64,000 nt of DNA from Xenopus tropicalis (lineage: Eukaryota > Chordata > Amphibia > Anura > Pipidae): the NCBI RefSeq assembly GCF_000004195.4, contig NC_030681.2, positions 140,550,006-140,614,005 of the forward strand. Direction: 5' to 3'. Made by a program: the position numbers and the translations under genes. Shown here in pieces: positions 57,981 through 64,000 of the stretch; positions within the stretch are counted from its first letter, which is position 1, and each line of letters begins with the position of its first letter. The notes beneath the pieces were generated by a model. It ran no database searches. It saw only the letters and a program-made list of their open reading frames with translations, and was not told the origin of the DNA.

Positions 57981-60680
57981 TCGAAGAGAAAAATGTAATC
58001 CATCACAGGATTTGCTTAGATTGGAGTGAAGGTTAGCCGCTCCCAGAGCAGGATTGATTTCAGGAACACGCTTACAATACACCATACACGTTTTGTGCAA
58101 CAAGGCATTTAATCATACACACATATGGCATATTATAAGCACGCGTTCGTGCAATAAATTCTACTTTTTTCATTTATAAGCCTGCTCGTGGGTTCTGTGA
58201 GCATCGCTATACGGATTCCTTATTACCCATCTTACATAGGTGTGTACATCCAATTTGCTAGCAAGCCATTATCTGCTACAGAGAAGCACTTAAGAACTAC
58301 TACTACTACGCTGCCACTTGCTTGGTACATTAACTCAGTTCCAGTGATACCAAGTATCATTGATTGAGTATGATTGTGATCTTATCTGTTAAAGGCTACA
58401 TATACCCTGTACGCTATCAGGCTACCTGCACAGTGCTAATGGTCACAGCCATAAAGGACTTGCTTTAAAGGGACATCTGTAAAAGACAATTTTTTTTTAC
58501 ACCTGAAATGAATGTTAGATGCTTAGTTGGTTAGTGATAGAAAGGTTATGAAATTAATTGTATTTAATAATTCCTTCTTTTTCATTCATCTCAATATTGA
58601 ATATGAAATTAAAGGTGGTATTCCCCTTTAATAGATAGACCTATTCTTGGCAACTTTTTAATTGGCACCCATGATTTATTTTTGTATGGCTTATGAATTA
58701 CTGGGGTTCATATTTTGCCTACTTTCAGACTGAAAATCTGGTTGTCATGGTCATTGACCCCAGCAACCAATAAATAAAGATTGACTAGTATTGTTTATTT
58801 TTCTGGCCCTAACCTACTGACCTTCCAAACTGCTACCAACTTTGCTTGTGCAATTAAAAATTACATAGTTAACTTCCTAGGTCTCCACCCCACTCTCTCT
58901 TAAAGGAGCAAAGCCTAATGGTGCCTCCTGACATCACAAGCCAGAGAGTTGTGCCCTGTTCGAGTGCCTTAAATGGCTGCCATATTGAATTTTGACTTCA
59001 GCAATGAATGAACCACAATTTTTCCATGAAGCATGATGAGAACGAGGGCAGGGTAGGAGAATATGAGCCAGGGCTGATGCCAGTCCAGCAGTCCATAATA
59101 GGACCACAGGCTTTGCAGCAGCTGCTCTTATAGAGACAATATACACCCCCTTTCAGCATGAGTTCAATGAATAAGGCTATTTTAGACACTAAACAAGAAT
59201 ATGAAGCCAGTTTCATTTTAGTGCTTCCTGTCACTTCCTCAACCTGAAGAACTTCAAAGGACCTGATAAAATGAATTACCCATCCACTGAGATGCCCCTG
59301 ACAATAAGCCATTCAAAGGTTGCTGCTTAAAGGAGGGAGGGGTTTGTTCGTTCAAAGGTAGATAGGGAGCTCTGAACAATTTGCCCTGTTTATAAAGAAT
59401 AGGAGGGGAGGGTTCAGTGAAATTAGTCCAGCTTTTCAGTTTGCCCTTTATAAGGGCAAAAAATAGAAAAATATGTAGAATGTAATTTCAAAACAAGGTG
59501 TTTTGGGTGTATACTGTGCCTTTATGAAACTGTGTGGCCCTGCAAGTAGGTAGGTCCATATTTACAAGGAACCATGCAAGCAAAAAGTGGCTACAATTTC
59601 CCAAGCTGAAAGCAAATCACAATTTTTGCTACTTTGTCTCGCTAAAGTTCTTACATTGCTTTCAGGGAAAGACAAACAGTATCCTTTTAAGTACCGAGCA
59701 ATTAAGCTCTGCTTGCCCTGTTCCTCTATGTTCCCTGTTTACAATGTCACAATGCCAATCCAAAATGACACTCTCTTTTCTCTATGTGATGAACATTTGC
59801 ATGCCCAATTATAGCATATAAAGAATCAAGAGAAAGAGACAGCCACCACTAATTAAGCATTTAAATTGCTTTCACTATGTGACTGCATCGTACACACTTG
59901 TATTAAATTCTCTACATAAAGGTGACTGATCTGGATTTTAATTCTCCGCCTGTTAGTGCTGCTCTTTTCAGTTCAGGGTTTTTTTTTTCATCAAGGCTTA
60001 TATTTTGGTAGAAAATTAGCCACACATTCTAGATTCGGTAACTTTGAGTATCAATTCTTGGTAGTACAGATTATATTGAATAAAAATTGAACAAATAATA
60101 TGATGAAACTGTCATGGAAATTTTTAAATGAGGACCCAATACTAGTTTACTAAAGGTATGCTTTTAGGGCAAAACATTTCCTGTAAATTATATACTTATA
60201 AAAGGTTCTTAGTAATGTCATCAGTTATAATCAATGCTAAGTGATGTCATTTCTGTTAATTATGTACCCCCTATTGTAAAATATGAGGATATTAATATAT
60301 GCCTTTATGGGGGCCATGGAACTCCTAAGTGACACTTATGATATATTTTACAACAGGGGGTTCATTATTTACAATATATATATATATTACATATTTTGTG
60401 ACTTTCAGTTCATTGGCTGCAAGGTTGTGCAAATCCTTAGTCCTACCGACATGCATCTTCTGTGATTAGCCCAATTTCATGCAGACGTGAGCAGCCTCTA
60501 TTTCACCAGTCAGCCTTTTTTTTCTAAAAAACTAACGATCAGCTGAGACAACCTAATTACTTCTGGCACAACTAATTAATACGGCTACATCTTACAATAT
60601 TAGACTAATTGCTGCAGATAGTGGAGAATTCTGTTCCAGAGACAAAATCTATAGGAGGTGAAGGAATTTCCCATGCTTAC
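57981..60680. other. Intron, eroded repeats
   Basis: 58460-58640 and 58590-58870 show Xenopus MITE traces (AAAGGGACATCTG, TTCCCCTTTAA). 60140-60380 matches 31021-31400. The rest appears unique. Confidence 0.45.
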
Positions 60681-60779
60681 CTGTGCGCTGCGCTGTAAAC
60701 GGCCGATGAAATTCCATGGGAGTAATGGCAGGCAAAGTTAAAGCTGTGACTCTCTTGGTAACTCTGATTGGCTCCAACA
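60681..60779 (-). CDS. nbas: nbas exon 2 of window: VGANQSYQESHSFNF
   Basis: A 99-nt exon with acceptor CACACAG and donor GTAAGC. It supplies the last base of the split serine, 32 codons, and two bases of a split arginine. The peptide VGANQSYQESHSFNFACHYS followed by HGISSAVYSAAH matches human VGTNQSYQESHCFSF and SHYPHGINTAIYHPGH in order. It forms part of the N-terminal propeller. Short and phase-asymmetric, it can only be assigned with confidence because both neighbours fit its phases exactly. A 15.2-kb intron follows, the longest in the window. Confidence 0.95.
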
Positions 60780-61800
60780 CTGTGTGAAGAAAATTTGTTA
60801 GTACTGTGTAAGTACTGTGTAACTCTGCATTGCACTATAGCACAATAACAGCTAATAATATTAGATGTTCATTCTTGTTTTGCAGGCAGCCATGTTGATG
60901 TTGGCCCACCGCACCCCGCCACCTTGGGAACACCAGAGGGGCAGCTGAAATAATACACTAGGGTTAAGTTACTAACCACACCTAACTAGTTGTGGGTACA
61001 TTTCCCCACAGTCAGTTGCACTGTTGTGCTTAATAATGCAGTGGAACCCTGGAGCTACCACCAACTCCGAACCAAGCGGTAGCTCTTGGGTTCCCACCAC
61101 AGCTTGCGTCAATAGGCGCAGATAATACGTCACTTTCACACCTATGGCTGGACATTACATCTACTGGACAACTCCCTCTGGGAACCAATAAATTTCTTTT
61201 AAAAGAGCTTTGCCTGTTCTCGTGGCATCATTCCTTTTTAATGCTCGTTGGTCCAGGCTTCTTCATGTTATGACATAAAAACCAAGAAAATGGCTTGATC
61301 CAACCCTTGATATTAATGTACTGTAAGCGGCCAAAGGGGGTTTATTGTGGAATGGTCTTCCTCAGAAAGCAAAGAACTTAATTAATCTTCAGAGAAACAA
61401 GTCTCTCTAACATAGCCCCTACCAGGGATCAGGAACAACAGGGTATAGGTTCTATTTGTAATTTCAATGGGGCAATAGAACCTACATTAGTAAATTAGCC
61501 CCATAGTGTTTAAAACAAAACATTGCTGCAGGAAGATGTCAGGCACAGTTTCACGCCTTAGGCTGGAAATGACATCTACTGGACAGCCCCCTCTGGGAAC
61601 CAGAACAACGCTGGAAGTCTGGAGGAAAAATGGCAATTGTGATGACCCCTACTGCGTGTTAGGGCACTGACTGACACGCAGAAGGAAAGTAATAGGGAAT
61701 CTGGAACAAATTCACTGACCCGTGCACTTGAAACAAACTACAGAATATAATAACATCACACGCTTTACACACAACTAAACAAGAGCAGGCCTGCACTCAC
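60780..61800. repeat. Intron with a locally duplicated segment
   Basis: GACATCTACTGGACAGCCCC / TACATCTACTGGACAACTCC and CTCTGGGAACCA occur at 61150-61190 and 61568-61605. AGAGCTTTGCCTGTTCTCGT with GGCATCATTCCT occurs at 61204-61235 and again at 62015-62046. These may be parts of an old LTR or a local duplication; the ends are not defined. Confidence 0.5.
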
Positions 61801-61934
61801 CTCACTAGGTAACTTTTTAATTGGCCGCGGTAATTAATAACCAGAAGTTCAGCTGACCACTGCGTGCTTGCCTTGTACTCAAGAAAGATGAGTCCAGCGA
61901 TAGCATAACTGAGGTCTCCGGGGAAGCTTGTTTG
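61801..61934 (-). CDS. nbas: nbas exon 1 of window: beta-propeller, FPGDLSYAIAGLIFLEYK
   Basis: First visible exon in transcription order, 134 nt, entered in phase 0 after the acceptor CTTTCAG and left after two bases of a serine codon at GTGAGT. It encodes 44 residues including FPGDLSYAIAGLIFLEYK, STQWSAELLVINYRGQL and KSYLV, close to human NBAS at about residue 172-215. The alternating hydrophobic strands and the LLVINYRG turn fit one blade of the N-terminal propeller (Nbas_N). The upstream exon, expected to encode the WD-like stretch ending in FDLMGSE, is not found up to base 64000, so at least 2 kb of intron precedes this exon. Confidence 0.95.
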
Positions 61935-62358
61935 CTGAAAGATGGAGCAGGACAAAAACAAAAAAAACATTAATAACAGTTATTGTGTTTCCTCGTTAAA
62001 CAAATTCTTTTGAAAGAGCTTTGCCTGTTCTCGTGGCATCATTCCTGTGTAACGCAGCAGTTGGAACTAATGCATCGTGAAGGCAGGAACCATCAGGATA
62101 TGAGAAGCAATTTATATAATGTACTTGCTATGGGCCCCATTTTATTACCCATCATTCTATGTAAAAGTGTCACAATAAAAGTGATAGACAGAAGGCAGGT
62201 ATGAGAAGCTCCTTCTAAAAATGACTTGCTATAGATCTTTTTTACCCCATCATTGGCTCAATACCTTACCATGTGGACACCAAGCACTAGGTAGTGGGTT
62301 CAACCAAAAACACAGAGAGATAACAATCTATGCTTAATTGTCACCGGTCACATATGTT
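61935..62358. other. Intron upstream of the first visible exon
   Basis: Includes the second copy of the duplicated AGAGCTTTGCCTGTTCTCGT segment; otherwise nothing specific. Confidence 0.45.
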
Positions 62359-62361
62359 TAA

Positions 62362-62523
62362 GGGTGAAGAGACACTGAGCTACTAGTAGCAGCTACTTTT
62401 TCAAGGCTACTAAAACTCCAGAAAATAACTTGCCATAGACAATACTGAGAATTGCCTCTGCTAAAACACATGTAGAGGCAATTATCAAGTAGCTGCTACT
62501 AGTAGCTCCGTGTGTCTTCACCC
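62362..62523. mobile_element. TAA-flanked MITE (GGGTGAAGACAC ends)
   Basis: GGGTGAAGAGACACTGAGCT and AGCTCCGTGTGTCTTCACCC, both with CTACTAGTAGCAGCTAC; TAA at 62359-62361 and 62524-62526. Confidence 0.85.
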
Positions 62524-62526
62524 TAA

Positions 62527-63034
62527 GGGGCACATTTACTATGGGTCGAATCCGAGTCCGAATGGAAAAAATTCGGATTGGAAACAAACGTTTTGCGACT
62601 TTTTCGTATTTTTTGCGATTTTTTCGGCGCCTTTACGACTTTTCGGAAATTATTGCGACTTTTTCGTTACCAATACGATTTGCGCAAAAGAACGCGAGTT
62701 TTTCGTAGCCATTCCGAAAGTTGCGATTTTTTCGTAGCGTTAAAACTTGCACGAAAAGTTGCGCTTTTTTCGTAGTGTTAAAACTTGCGCAAAACGTCGC
62801 GCCTTTTAAGTTTCAACGCTACGAAAAAAGCGCAACTTTTTGCGCAAGTTTTAACGCTACGAAAAAATCGCAACTTTCGGAATGGCTACGAAAAAGTCGA
62901 GTTTTTCCGCAAAAATCGTATTCGTAACGAGAAAGTCGCGATAATTTTCCGAAAAAATCGCAAAATATCGATCATTACGAAAAAAAACGCAATCGGACGC
63001 ATTCGGCCCGTTCGTGAGTAAGTAAATGGGCCCC
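62527..63034. mobile_element. CpG-rich foldback MITE
   Basis: GGGGCACATTTACTATGGG and AAGTAAATGGGCCCC ends; TAA at 62524-62526 and 63035-63037. Inverted arms are made of TTGCGATTTTTTCG and ACGAAAAAGTCG words. Same family as 52595. Confidence 0.85.
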
Positions 63035-63068
63035 TAAGAGTCAACCTCCAACATTCCTTCTGTCTTTA

Positions 63069-63265
63069 GGGTGAAGACACACAGAGCTACTAGTAGCAGC
63101 TACTTGTCATGGCTACTAAACACCAAAAATCCCCTGCCATGGACACTACTGAGAATTGCCTCTGGTAAAACACACGTAGAGACAGTTATCTGTAAATGAT
63201 CAGCATTGTCTGTTTCTGTAGCCGTGACAAGTAGCTGCTACTAGTAGCTCCATGTGTCTTCACCC
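63069..63265. mobile_element. TTA-flanked MITE (GGGTGAAGACAC ends)
   Basis: Second copy of the 62362 family; TTA at 63066-63068 and 63266-63268, ends GGGTGAAGACACACAGAGCT and AGCTCCATGTGTCTTCACCC. Confidence 0.88.
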
Positions 63266-63359
63266 TTAAAAAGCACATTTTACAGCTAAGGGCTGTGACA
63301 CACGGGGAGATTAGTCACCGCACTGTAGCCGTGACAAGTTGCCTCACGTGTCTTAGGCC

Positions 63360-63860
63360 TTAAAGGGGTTGTTCACCTTTATATTACCTTTTAGCATAAT
63401 GTAGGCAATTAGTTTTTTAGCTATTCTGAGACAATTTACAATTGGTTTTCTTTTTTTTTATTTGTGGTTTTTGAGTTATTTAGCTTTATATTCAGCAGCT
63501 CTCCAGTTTCAGCAGTTATTCGGCTGCTAGGGTTTAAATTACCCTAGCAAACAGGCACTACTTTAAATAAGGGTCTGGAATACAAAGGAGAGGGCTTTAA
63601 TATAAAAATAAGTAATAAAAAGTAGCAATGACAACAAAATTGTAGCCTTACAGAGCATTTGTTTTTTGGATGTTGGAGTCAGTGAAACCCTGTTTGAAGG
63701 CTGGGGAGTGTCCGGAGAAGAACACAAATAATTCAAAAAGAAAAAATGTTTTCTATTCTAGGCAACTTTTCAATGGGTCTTCCAGACCAATTGTCTCCAA
63801 AGTTGCAAAACAAAAAACTTAATTCAAAAACCAAAAAGAATAAAAATTGAAGGGCAGTTG
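63360..63860. mobile_element. T2-type MITE (TTAAAGGGGTTGTTCACC)
   Basis: Starts with TTAA at 63360 then AGGGGTTGTTCACCTTTATA and carries GCAGCTCTCCAGTTTCAGCA, GCTGCTAGGG and CCCTAGCAAACAGG. The right end is eroded before 63900. A short GGGGAGATTAGTC remnant (63297-63358) precedes it. Confidence 0.7.
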
Positions 63861-64000
63861 CAAATAAACTAGGGCACAGTAGCCTTTTGGTAAATGACTG
63901 GGAGATTCCCAACCTTTAGTTCCATAGTTTTAAACCCCAACAATGAAGGCAGAAGTCAATATAAATAAGAAACAAGCAGACATAAGATGGCCCCTTGGGC

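Larger units (their letters stand above)
8257..61934 (-). other. nbas: nbas gene, partial (14 internal exons)
   Basis: Fourteen minus-strand exons join in frame into a 606-residue stretch that matches vertebrate NBAS from end to end, as judged from remembered human sequence. NBAS is a large cytosolic peripheral ER protein. With RINT1 and ZW10 it forms the NRZ tethering complex, which works with ER SNAREs in Golgi-to-ER retrograde traffic; it has also been linked to nonsense-mediated decay. Splice phases agree at all 13 internal junctions and no stop or frameshift interrupts the frame, so this is a working gene and not a pseudogene. Introns range from 233 bp to 15.2 kb. The start codon, first propeller blades, most of Sec39 and the C-terminus lie outside the window, so both ends are missing because of the window boundary. 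Confidence 0.96.

Overview
This window is vertebrate nuclear DNA, most probably from a clawed frog (Xenopus). Fourteen consecutive minus-strand coding exons read as one diverged NBAS (neuroblastoma-amplified sequence) protein. The intervening DNA is packed with repeat families typical of Xenopus: TTAA-flanked T2/Kolobok-type MITEs, elements with the terminus ACAGGTATGGG, elements starting GGGGCACATTTA, and hAT MITEs with termini like CAGGGATCCCCAACC. I cannot tell X. tropicalis from X. laevis by eye.

The whole window lies inside nbas. Transcription runs from high to low coordinates. The exons are 61801-61934, 60681-60779, 45332-45470, 42756-42824, 36886-37014, 25058-25121, 23582-23775, 18303-18560, 17944-18069, 17363-17514, 13918-14055, 12270-12348, 10212-10316 and 8257-8390. 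All junctions are GT-AG, phases match at every junction, and together they give 1,820 nt (606 complete codons plus 2 nt). By recall of the human protein they span about residues 172-780 of roughly 2,370: most of the N-terminal beta-propeller, an acidic linker, a helical region and the start of the Sec39 domain. The first exons and the long 3' part of the gene are outside the window. No promoter, start codon, stop codon or other gene is visible.

Intron content, low to high coordinate. 1-8256: mostly unique sequence with three hAT MITEs and one TTAA MITE. 8.4-10.2 kb: nested and adjacent TTAA MITEs. 10.6-10.9 kb: hAT MITE with a perfect 8-bp duplication. 12.8-13.8 kb: an ACAGGTATGGG element carrying a 113-bp tandem array. 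14.3-15.6 kb: a solo LTR interrupted by a Penelope-like fragment with a hammerhead-type motif. 18.6-19.5 kb: an 82-bp minisatellite beside an exon. 20.3-24.7 kb: nested MITEs, a GC-rich palindrome and a G-rich minisatellite. 27.2-28.3 kb: a 52-bp minisatellite next to a tRNA-derived SINE. 31.5-32.7 kb: three nested elements. 33.7-34.6 kb: a minisatellite. 38.1-38.9 and 56.6-57.4 kb: two more 113-bp arrays. 49.9-50.4 kb: a second solo LTR. 52.5-53.3 kb: a Penelope-like relic interrupted by a CpG-rich foldback MITE. 54.4 kb: a 32-bp array. 62.4-63.9 kb: MITEs inserted end to end.

No undescribed protein system was found. The most interesting material is RNA- and repeat-level. There are four hammerhead-ribozyme-like motifs, two of them in clearly Penelope-derived elements. 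Internal segments of several transposon families have also expanded repeatedly into tandem arrays.
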